From Chloroflexota bacterium (GTDB lineage: Bacteria; Chloroflexota; Limnocylindria; Limnocylindrales; CSP1-4): 5,929 nucleotides of DNA. How positions within the stretch are numbered: position 1 is the stretch's first letter; every line of letters starts with the position of its first letter. Location: positions 1 to 5,929 of the forward strand of contig JAKAAV010000160.1 in the NCBI GenBank assembly GCA_021802185.1. The letters are read 5' to 3'. Below are positions 1-4,839 of this stretch, piece by piece. Position numbers and translations under genes: made by a program. The notes beneath the pieces were generated by a model, which saw nothing but the letters and a program-made list of their open reading frames with translations, was not told the DNA's origin and did no database searches.

Positions 1-333
1 CTCGCGCCGTCGGCACGGGTGATGATCGCGGCCGATGGGCACGACCCGGCGTACGGGGCGAGGCCGCTGAAGCGGGCGGTGCAGCGGATGATCGAGAACC
101 CGCTGGCCCGGGCCCTGCTCGAGGGCCGCTTCCAGCCGGGCGCCACGATCACGATCGAGGCCGACCAGGCAACGGGCACCGTGCTGTTCCGATCGGGCGG
201 CGAAGTCGTGGCCTCGACGGGGAGTCGCAACGCGCGGCGCGGCGAGCAGCCCGCGGGGCGGCCGCGCGACATCGTCGAGGAGACGCTCGCCGGCACGGGC
301 CGGCGGCACGACGGGGGGCCGATCATCCAATAG
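1..333 (+). CDS. clpB: ATP-dependent chaperone ClpB, C-terminal fragment (5' end outside window)
   Basis: This is the last 110 codons of a Hsp100/ClpB-type AAA+ disaggregase, open from base 1 and ending in TAG at 331-333. ClpB hexamers thread aggregated proteins through their pore in the cytoplasm, together with DnaK. The visible part is the small C-terminal subdomain of the second ATPase module. It shows [10 protein letters not shown] (codons 15-24), whose Arg is the sensor-2 type residue of the GAR motif, followed by the ENPLAR helix (codons 32-37) and a final beta strand TVLF. ENPLAR and the strand that follows favour ClpB over ClpC, although the fragment alone cannot exclude ClpC or ClpA. 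After the fold ends near codon 68 there is a tail of about 40 residues, rich in Gly, Arg and Glu and probably disordered. This is longer than most ClpB proteins have. Codon use matches the neighbouring genes. Confidence 0.9.
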   Translation, partial: LAPSARVMIAADGHDPAYGARPLKRAVQRMIENPLARALLEGRFQPGATITIEADQATGTVLFRSGGEVVASTGSRNARRGEQPAGRPRDIVEETLAGTGRRHDGGPIIQ

Positions 334-396
334 GGGTCTCGGACGGCGCCGGCCTCCGGCTGACGGCCGCCCGAACCGCGGCCAGCACCGCTCTGT

Positions 397-423
397 GGCC
401 GAGGCGTCCCAGCCGCCTCGGCC
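397..423 (+). terminator. Perfect 10-bp GC hairpin downstream of clpB
   Basis: GGCCGAGGCG (397-406) pairs perfectly with CGCCTCGGCC (414-423) around a 7-base loop, starting 63 bases after the clpB stop. No T-run follows, so it is not a classical intrinsic terminator. It may instead protect the 3' end or stall polymerase in a GC-rich genome. Its right arm overlaps the first copy of the 76-bp tandem repeat. Only the first copy has the matching left arm. Confidence 0.4.
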
Positions 424-559
424 GGCGCCGTCCTCGCCCAGGATTGAGCCGCCTCGCCTCGCGGGCACGGTCCGCCTCGAGAACCCAGCCGCCTCGGCCG
501 GCGCCGACCTCGCCCAGGATTGAGCCGCCTCGCTCCGCGGACGCCGTCCGCCGTCGAGC
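408..559. repeat. Two-copy tandem repeat, period 76 bp, in the clpB-Nudix spacer
   Basis: Bases 408-457 and 484-533 match at 49 of 50 positions; the only difference is T431 versus A507. After this core the similarity continues in degraded form (458-483 against 534-559), so the element looks like two head-to-tail units of 76 bp. Within it the decamer AGCCGCCTCG occurs four times, at 411, 447, 487 and 523, giving spacings of 36, 40 and 36 bp. The period is not a multiple of three, and the copies read in different frames, so this is not a protein repeat. Possible roles include a minisatellite or clustered protein-binding sites. None can be shown from the sequence. Confidence 0.85.
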
Positions 560-602
560 GCGTCGCCGGCGGCCTCCTCGCCGGGCCGCGGCAGATCATC
601 CG

Positions 603-631
603 ACGCCCCCTCTTCCCAGGAGGGGGCGTTT
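603..631 (+). terminator. Intrinsic terminator-like hairpin just upstream of the Nudix gene
   Basis: ACGCCCCCTC (603-612) pairs perfectly over 10 bp with GAGGGGGCGT (620-629) around a 7-base loop, and T629-T631 follow. The stem is strong and ends in a short T-run, as in a weak Rho-independent terminator. It ends only 15 bases before the Nudix ATG. It would therefore either stop clpB-side transcripts, with the Nudix gene starting afresh, or sit in the 5' leader of a read-through transcript. The GGAGG in its right arm lies too far from the start codon to act as a ribosome binding site. Confidence 0.6.
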
Positions 632-634
632 CCG

Positions 635-640
635 TACCAT
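635..640 (+). promoter_or_regulatory. Candidate -10 element for a leaderless Nudix transcript
   Basis: TACCAT fits the TANNNT pattern of a -10 hexamer. It ends 6 bases before the ATG at 647, so transcription would start at or next to the A of the start codon. No Shine-Dalgarno sequence is visible at the usual distance. No recognisable -35 box lies 17 bp upstream, and the hexamer is weak. Confidence 0.35.
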
Positions 641-646
641 CCGCAG

Positions 647-1300
647 ATGCGTTTCGACGAGGCCGTCCAGCGGCTCGAGCGATGGCCGGATCCGCTTCCC
701 GGCCCGCCGGCCGCGCTCCAGCCGTTCGCGATCGTCGACGGGTCGCCCGTGCAGGTCGAGCGCGCGGGCGGGACGAGGGATGCCGCCGTCCTCGTCGTCG
801 TGTTCCCGGGCCCGGACGACGAGGCGTGGACCGTGCTCATGGAGCGTCCCGCGGGGGATCTCCGCCACGCCGGCGAGATCAGCTTCCCCGGGGGAGCCGT
901 CGAGCCCGACGACGCGTCGATCGCGGCCGCCGCGATCCGGGAGGCACGAGAAGAGGTCGGGATCGACGCGGAGCAATGTGGGCTGCGCGTCGTGGGGGAG
1001 CTCGAGCCGGTCGAGGTTCGCGTGTCCGGCTTCCGGCTCCATCCCGTCGTCGCGATCGCAGACCGGCGGCCGTTCCTCGAGGGGGACGCCCGCGAGGTCT
1101 CGGCCGTCCTCGAGGTGCCGATGGCAGCCTTTCTCGCCGACGCACCGATCGAGACGTTCGAGGAACAGCGGGCAGGATGGCGACTGCGGTACGGCGCGTA
1201 CCCGGTGGCGGGATACCGCGTGTGGGGCGCGACCGCGCGTGTGCTCGGCCAGCTCGGCGCGGTGCTGTCGGACGAGCCAGGCGCGGTCGCCGGCCCCTGA
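647..1300 (+). CDS. Nudix hydrolase, CoA pyrophosphatase (NudL-like) family
   Basis: A 217-residue cytoplasmic Nudix protein. Relatives of the CoA pyrophosphatase branch cleave coenzyme A (often oxidised CoA) into 3',5'-ADP and phosphopantetheine using Mg2+ or Mn2+. The catalytic box starts at the FPGG of residues 80-83 and ends with REAREEVGI (98-106). E99, E102 and E103 are in the metal-binding positions, and D89 stands where many Nudix boxes have Glu, as is usual in this branch. The branch signature before the box is present as LRHAGEISFPGG (72-83), but the first Arg of the usual RKHAG-type sequence is Leu here. The length is near the family norm. The ATG at 647 is chosen because the protein begins at a normal distance from the fold, although no ribosome binding site precedes it. 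The gene ends in TGA facing the minus-strand group. Family membership is firm; the exact substrate is inferred. Confidence 0.88.
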   Translation: MRFDEAVQRLERWPDPLPGPPAALQPFAIVDGSPVQVERAGGTRDAAVLVVVFPGPDDEAWTVLMERPAGDLRHAGEISFPGGAVEPDDASIAAAAIREAREEVGIDAEQCGLRVVGELEPVEVRVSGFRLHPVVAIADRRPFLEGDAREVSAVLEVPMAAFLADAPIETFEEQRAGWRLRYGAYPVAGYRVWGATARVLGQLGAVLSDEPGAVAGP

Positions 1301-1334
1301 TCGCGGGCGCCCCTTCTCGGCACGGCGAGACTCC

Positions 1335-1367
1335 TGGCTCGGGGGAGGCTTCGGCTCGGGCGAGCCA
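1335..1367. terminator. Possible bidirectional terminator hairpin between convergent genes
   Basis: TGGCTCG (1335-1341) can pair with CGAGCCA (1361-1367) over 7 bp. A shorter alternative, GGCTC (1353-1357) with GAGCC (1362-1366), competes for the same right arm. The position is right for a shared terminator, in the 134-base gap between the Nudix stop and the stop of the minus-strand oxidoreductase. There is no T-run on either side, so the call is weak. I see nothing else in the gap. Confidence 0.25.
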
Positions 1368-1434
1368 CTCGGCCCCACCAGCCGCTCCGCGTGGGCGAGC
1401 CTCGCGACACGGGGTGGCCTCCCGGCGCCGCGGA

Positions 1435-1902
1435 CTACGGCTCGGGCGGCCCGGCCACGATCCTGTCCCGCAACGATTCGACCGTGGCCCCCTGCCACGG
1501 CGCCTCGACCCACCAGGTCGCCCCGGCGTCGCGCCACGGCCGCACCACCGCCCCGGCCTCTGCGGGATCAGGCGGCGTCGTTCCCTGGACGACCACGTCG
1601 AAGGGCCCGGCGTCGCGCGGTCGCTCCCGCCCGATCCACGCCACCACGTCGGTGAGCGTCGCCGGCGTGAGGTCGTGCGACGTCCCGCCCGAGGCGAGCG
1701 GCTGCGGCAGGATGCCGTCCCACCGGATCGCCCGGCGCATGGAGCGCTCGCTCGGCCACGCGCCGACCACCCACAGCTCGACGCCCGGGATCGCGATCGC
1801 GTCGAACGTGAAGACGCCATCCCAGCCGGCCGCCTCTGCGTCCGCGGCGAGCCGGGCCGCCGACGCCGGATCGCCGGTCGTCAGGCAGATCGCGAAGCGC
1901 AC
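1435..1902 (-). CDS. Luciferase-like (LLM) flavin-dependent oxidoreductase, internally deleted
   Basis: A 155-residue product with both ends of a luciferase-like monooxygenase but no middle. Family members are FMN- or F420-dependent TIM-barrel oxidoreductases, normally well over 200 residues. Residues 1-38 (MRFAICLTTGDP, AEAAGWDGVFTFDAI) match the first strand and helix and the start of the second strand. Residues 42-63 (ELWVVGAWPSERSMRRAIRWDG) match the late-barrel segment that usually lies about 140 residues further on. The remainder (FDVVVQGTTPPDPAEAG, AGATWWVEA, VESLRDRIVAGPP) is the usual C-terminus. The join is at residues 36-42, about bases 1777-1797. No stop or frameshift is present, but a complete barrel cannot form, so the product is probably inactive. 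GTG at 1902 is the only start, because an in-frame TGA (the cupin stop) lies 45 bases upstream with no other start between. There is no clear ribosome binding site. It is last in a minus-strand group behind the cupin. Confidence 0.75.
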   Translation of the reverse strand: MRFAICLTTGDPASAARLAADAEAAGWDGVFTFDAIAIPGVELWVVGAWPSERSMRRAIRWDGILPQPLASGGTSHDLTPATLTDVVAWIGRERPRDAGPFDVVVQGTTPPDPAEAGAVVRPWRDAGATWWVEAPWQGATVESLRDRIVAGPPEP

Positions 1903-1947
1903 GCCGGCAGGGTCAGCGGTGCGGGCGCCATGGTCGGGCTGGTGCTG

Positions 1948-2466
1948 TCACCACGGCTCACCCGTCGATTCGTGCAGCCGGTCCCGGGGCGGCGGCGGCT
2001 CCGCGAGCGAACCCCGGCCCCGGTCGGCGTCCGAGCGGCCCGCTCCCCGGGGATCGTCGACCGTGTCCTCAGGTGCTGCTTCCCCTTCCGGTGCGCCAGC
2101 GAGCCGCTCGTACGCGCCTCCCACGAGCGCGTCCGGCCCGACCTCGCTGGTGAACTCGACGACCAGCGCGCGCATCTCGGTTCCGTCGGTCCACGCGCCG
2201 TGCAGCTCGCCCGCCGGCCACACGACCGCCTCGCCATGGGCGACGCGTGCGCGCTCCTCGCCGACCTGGACCCAGCCGCCTCCGCCGACGACGACGAAGT
2301 AGGTCGTGTTCGGGTTCGCGTGGGGCGGGATCATGGCGCTCGCCGAGAACGCGAGCTCGGCGATCGTGCCACGTTCGTCGTTGTGGATGACCTGGCCCGT
2401 CACGCCCAGCGTCCCGGGCGGCCCTTCGCGCCGGCAATGACCGGGCCCGAACCGGCGTATCTCCAT
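1948..2466 (-). CDS. Small cupin-domain protein with a disordered tail
   Basis: A 172-residue protein with one cupin barrel in residues 1 to about 115. Conserved cupin features are IPPHANPNTTYFVVVGGGG (46-64, the first motif) and VVWPAGELHGAW (81-92, the second motif). The usual HxH of motif 1 is HAN (H49, N51), and the motif-1 Glu is not obvious. H89 is the motif-2 His. The metal site is therefore atypical or weak, and the protein may bind a ligand rather than catalyse. Residues 118-172 are low-complexity, rich in Gly, Pro, Asp, Glu and Arg, and do not look like part of the fold. The ATG at 2466 has a run of six Gs (2477-2472) five bases upstream as a plausible weak ribosome binding site. 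It lies 73 bases after the membrane-protein gene and 45 bases before the oxidoreductase, with which it shares a reading frame. Substrate unknown. Confidence 0.8.
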   Translation of the reverse strand: MEIRRFGPGHCRREGPPGTLGVTGQVIHNDERGTIAELAFSASAMIPPHANPNTTYFVVVGGGGWVQVGEERARVAHGEAVVWPAGELHGAWTDGTEMRALVVEFTSEVGPDALVGGAYERLAGAPEGEAAPEDTVDDPRGAGRSDADRGRGSLAEPPPPRDRLHESTGEPW

Positions 2467-2539
2467 GCCGACCCCCCAAGACTGTCGGGCGCGACCCGGG
2501 CGAAGGGCGGGATCCGGGCCGCCCGAGCGACCCGCAGCG

Positions 2540-2968
2540 TCAGCGCCCGCGCCGGCGGCGCCGGCTCGGCCGGATGGTCGCTTCGGGGTGCTTGTACTTC
2601 GCCTGGCTGAAGAACCGCGTGCGACGCAGGTACTCGTTGTACTGCTCGATGAGCGGCGGGAACCGCCAGAACCGGACCCACACGTAGGCGGCGAGCCCGA
2701 CCACGAGCGTGACGGCGACGAACAGGAAGTACCACGCGAACACGGCCTCGATGAGGACCAGCGAGAACGTGATCACGCCGGTCCACAGCAGCCATTCCTG
2801 CATGGCGACGAGCGGTTCGTGGCGGTGGAGCTGGCGCGTCCGGACGTTGTAGAGGACGACCTGCGCGACGAGCAGGACCAGCGAGACCACCCAGATCGGG
2901 GTCAACAGGTCCGGGAACTCGATCGAGTTGAACGGCTGGAAGAGGTATTGCCAGGGCAGGTGCGTCAA
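2540..2968 (-). CDS. Hypothetical membrane protein, three predicted helices, basic tail
   Basis: A 142-residue protein I cannot assign to a named family. Hydrophobic segments lie at about residues 21-41, 58-77 and 79-98. The loop between the first two (NVRTRQLHRHEPLVAMQ) is charged, and the last two form a tight hairpin. After them comes an aromatic and basic soluble stretch (VRFWRFPPLIEQYNEYLRRTRFF, about 97-120) ending in a very basic tail, RRRRRGR. By the positive-inside rule the C-terminus should be cytoplasmic. No signal peptide or enzyme motif is visible. The start is TTG at 2968, supported by GGAG (2980-2977) eight bases upstream; the next Met is inside the second helix region. It is first of the minus-strand group and divergent from the purH-like gene. 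The hydrophobic pattern and codon use make it a convincing gene of unknown role. Confidence 0.75.
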   Translation of the reverse strand: MTHLPWQYLFQPFNSIEFPDLLTPIWVVSLVLLVAQVVLYNVRTRQLHRHEPLVAMQEWLLWTGVITFSLVLIEAVFAWYFLFVAVTLVVGLAAYVWVRFWRFPPLIEQYNEYLRRTRFFSQAKYKHPEATIRPSRRRRRGR

Positions 2969-3014
2969 GCCAGCGTCTCCGATGCGTCGCCGCGACGGCG
3001 ATGAGTCTGCGCCG

Positions 3015-3020
3015 AGGATA
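3015..3020 (-). promoter_or_regulatory. Candidate -10 element for the minus-strand membrane-protein group
   Basis: Read on the minus strand this is TATCCT, which fits TANNNT. It would start transcription near 3008, giving a leader of about 40 bases to the TTG at 2968. I see no good -35 hexamer 16-18 bp upstream, so this is a weak call. Confidence 0.25.
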
Positions 3021-3134
3021 CCGGGTCGGAACGGCCGACGCCGCGCCGGCCCGACACGATCGCTCCCCGCGACCCCGTCGCAACGACGCGACGGATGCGG
3101 ATCCCGGCGCGCTCGCGGCCGCCGGAAGGCCGAT

Positions 3135-3143
3135 TGCTATACT
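3135..3143 (+). promoter_or_regulatory. Extended -10 promoter for the purH-like gene
   Basis: TGCTATACT is an extended -10 element: TG, one base, then TATACT, one mismatch from TATAAT. It sits in one of the few AT-rich spots of the window. No -35 hexamer is visible at 17 bp, which is typical of extended -10 promoters. The predicted start is near 3150, leaving a leader of about 66 bases before the GTG at 3216. A short inverted repeat, CGACG (3146-3150) with CGTCG (3157-3161), overlaps the predicted start site and could be an operator. That last point is speculative. Confidence 0.55.
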
Positions 3144-3205
3144 CTCGACGCCCTAACGTCGGCGCGTTCCGCGTCCGGACCCGCGTCGCCACGCGAGTCG
3201 GAGCT

Positions 3206-3210
3206 GGAGG
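3206..3210 (+). promoter_or_regulatory. Ribosome binding site fixing the purH-like GTG start
   Basis: GGAGG ends five bases before the GTG at 3216. From that GTG the protein begins RALLSV, exactly where PurH proteins normally begin. This decides the start against the much longer open frame, which extends back to 2928 and would overlap the divergent gene. Confidence 0.8.
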
Positions 3211-3215
3211 ACCAG

Positions 3216-4763
3216 GTGCGAGCCCTGCTGTCGGTCGCAGATCGCGACGGAATCGCGTCGCTCGCCCGCGACCTGCTCGCCCTGCAGGTCGAGGTCTTCG
3301 CGACGGACGGGACCCGCGAGCATCTCGCCGCGGAGGGCGTCGACGTCGCACCGGTGGGCGATCTCACCTCGCTCCCGTCGCTGCTCGGCGGGCAGGTGAA
3401 GACGTTCCACCCCGCGATCTACGCCGGGATCCTCGCGCGGCGCGACCGGCCGGAGCAGCTGGCCGAGCTGGCCGAGCAGGACATCGGGCTCCTCGACATC
3501 GTCGTCGTCAACGTCCGACCGTTCGCGCCGCAGGTCGGTGCCCGGCTCCTGCCGCTCGAGGACGCGGTCGACATGATCGACGTGGGCGGGATCGCGCTGC
3601 TGTCCGCCGCGGCCCGCAACTTCGCCGGCGTCACGGCCGTGTCCGACCCGGCCCGTTACCGGGACGTCGTGGCCGATCTGCGGTCGCGCGGCACCGTCTC
3701 AGCCGAGCTGCGCGCGCGCCTCGCCGCCGACGCGTTCGCGATGGTCGCCGCGTACAACGCGGAGGTCGCCGCGTACCTCAACCACGTGAGCGGCATCCGG
3801 TTCCCCGATCACCTGACGCTCGTGCTCGAGAAGAAGACCGACCTCGGGTACGGCGAGAACCCCCATCAGCGCGCCTCGTTCTATCGCGAGACGACCCACC
3901 GCCAGGGCTCGCTCGCCGACGCGACACAGCTCCAGGGCCCGGCCCCGTCGTTCAACGATCTGCTGGCGATGGATGCCGCGTACCGCATCGTGTCGGACTT
4001 CGCCGCGCCCGCGGTGTGCATGACGAAGGGCGTCACGCCCGTGGGGCTCGCGTCTCGCGACGACCTGTGCGACGCCTACCGTCGGGCGCTCGATGGAGAT
4101 CCGGTCTCGGCCGGCGGATCCGTCGTGGCCGCGAACCGGTCGATCGACGCGACCACCGCGAACGCGCTCCTTGGCAACCAGTACGAGGGCGTCGTGGCGC
4201 CCGGCTTCGAGGACGCGGCGCTGGCGATCCTGGGCCAGAAACGGGAGCTGCGCCTGCTGCGGGTGCCGCCGGGCCCCGGTGTCGGGATCTCGGACTACGG
4301 CATGGCGAACCTAGATTTCCGGCGCATCGGGGGCGGCGTGCTCGTCGAGACGTTCGACCGGCTCGACCCGGACCGTCAGCAGATGCGAGTGGTCACGCAG
4401 CGGCGCCCGACGCTCGAGGAGCTCACCGACCTGCTGTTCGCGTGGCGGGCCGTCAAGCACGTCCCGAGCAACGCGGTCGTGCTCGCCCGGAACATGGCCA
4501 TCATCGGCGTCGGGGCCGGTCAGACGAGCCGCATGTCCGCGGTCGAGATCGCGCTCCACAAGGCCGCTGACCGGGCGAAGCTGAGCTGCATGGGCTGCGA
4601 CGCGTACTTCCCGTTCGCGGACGCGATCCAGCTCGCCGCCGAGCGCGGGGTCACGGCGATCATCCAGCCGGGCGGCTCGAGCCGCGACGAGATGTCGATC
4701 GAGGTGGCCGACCGCCACCACATGGCAATGGTCTTCACGGGGCGGAGGCACTTCCGCCGCTAG
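3216..4763 (+). CDS. purH: PurH-like bifunctional AICAR transformylase/IMP cyclohydrolase with altered catalytic residues
   Basis: A 515-residue homologue of PurH, the cytoplasmic enzyme that formylates AICAR with 10-formyl-THF and closes the ring to give IMP. Residues 1 to about 145 form the MGS-like cyclohydrolase domain, with [26 protein letters not shown] (61-77) and IDVGG (121-125). The rest is the transformylase, with YGENPHQ (212-218), [61 protein letters not shown] and a C-terminal FTGRRHFRR. Length and order are normal. Several key residues are not. SDKTG is ADRDG, GRVKT is GQVKT, NLYPF is NVRPF (Arg101) and KNH is RNF. LRYGENPHQ has Gly211 for Arg, KHxNPCG is KGVTPVG (Gly272 for the catalytic His) and SAFGG is SAGGS. 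The fold is secure but either activity is doubtful. It could be a lineage variant, a neofunctionalised paralogue or a gene in decay, although the intact frame argues against decay. It lies 76 bases upstream of glpX. Confidence 0.88.
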   Translation: MRALLSVADRDGIASLARDLLALQVEVFATDGTREHLAAEGVDVAPVGDLTSLPSLLGGQVKTFHPAIYAGILARRDRPEQLAELAEQDIGLLDIVVVNVRPFAPQVGARLLPLEDAVDMIDVGGIALLSAAARNFAGVTAVSDPARYRDVVADLRSRGTVSAELRARLAADAFAMVAAYNAEVAAYLNHVSGIRFPDHLTLVLEKKTDLGYGENPHQRASFYRETTHRQGSLADATQLQGPAPSFNDLLAMDAAYRIVSDFAAPAVCMTKGVTPVGLASRDDLCDAYRRALDGDPVSAGGSVVAANRSIDATTANALLGNQYEGVVAPGFEDAALAILGQKRELRLLRVPPGPGVGISDYGMANLDFRRIGGGVLVETFDRLDPDRQQMRVVTQRRPTLEELTDLLFAWRAVKHVPSNAVVLARNMAIIGVGAGQTSRMSAVEIALHKAADRAKLSCMGCDAYFPFADAIQLAAERGVTAIIQPGGSSRDEMSIEVADRHHMAMVFTGRRHFRR

Positions 4764-4765
4764 CG

Positions 4766-4809
4766 CGGCCCGGGGTCCGCGCCGGGCCGGCGGGCCCCGC
4801 GGGCCGGCC
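4766..4809 (+). promoter_or_regulatory. Overlapping, mutually exclusive hairpins between the purH-like gene and glpX
   Basis: CGGCCCGG (4766-4773) can pair with CCGGGCCG (4782-4789) over 8 bp. GGCCGGC (4785-4791) can pair with GCCGGCC (4803-4809) over 7 bp. Bases 4785-4789 are used by both, so only one hairpin can form at a time, as in an attenuator. No T-run follows and the region is almost pure G and C, so chance pairing is a serious alternative. It starts three bases after the purH-like stop and ends 30 bases before the glpX start. Confidence 0.35.
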
Positions 4810-4839
4810 GCCAGGAGAGACACGAGGGACGCGCGGCGC

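Larger units (their letters stand above)
334..646. other. Non-coding spacer between clpB and the Nudix gene
   Basis: These 313 bases hold no gene I can support. Frames open across it give Arg/Pro/Ser-rich translations typical of GC-rich shadow frames. It contains, in order, a perfect hairpin (397-423), the 76-bp tandem repeat (408-559) and a terminator-like hairpin (603-631). A weak -10 element lies directly before the Nudix start. Confidence 0.7.

Noticed and set aside
408..533. The 50-bp direct repeats as a CRISPR array
   Set aside because: There are only two copies, with a 26-bp interval that itself resembles the sequence after the second copy. The repeat is too long and there are no cas genes.
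1789..1800. GATCGC repeated twice as a regulatory element
   Set aside because: It encodes conserved-looking residues (AIAI) inside the oxidoreductase, and GATCG-type words are common throughout this window. It is noted only as possible deletion microhomology.
520..2610. Very long plus-strand open frame of nearly 700 codons running across the Nudix gene and the minus-strand genes
   Set aside because: The translation is Arg/Gly/Ala-rich with no family resemblance. It overlaps the Nudix gene and two minus-strand genes with recognisable domains, so it is a GC-driven shadow frame.
3131..3145. The near-palindromic GCTATAC element as a promoter for the minus-strand group too
   Set aside because: On the minus strand it gives a poor -10 and would leave a leader of about 170 bases; TATCCT at 3020-3015 is better placed.
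2928..3215. N-terminal extension of the PurH-like protein to an ATG at 2928
   Set aside because: The extra 96 residues have no PurH homology, overlap the divergent membrane-protein gene and cross the predicted promoter. GTG at 3216 has a good ribosome binding site and the normal PurH N-terminus.
3144..3215. Possible ZTP or other purine-related riboswitch in the purH-like leader
   Set aside because: The leader is only about 66 bases, and I could not find the conserved ZTP motif segments or a purine-riboswitch core.
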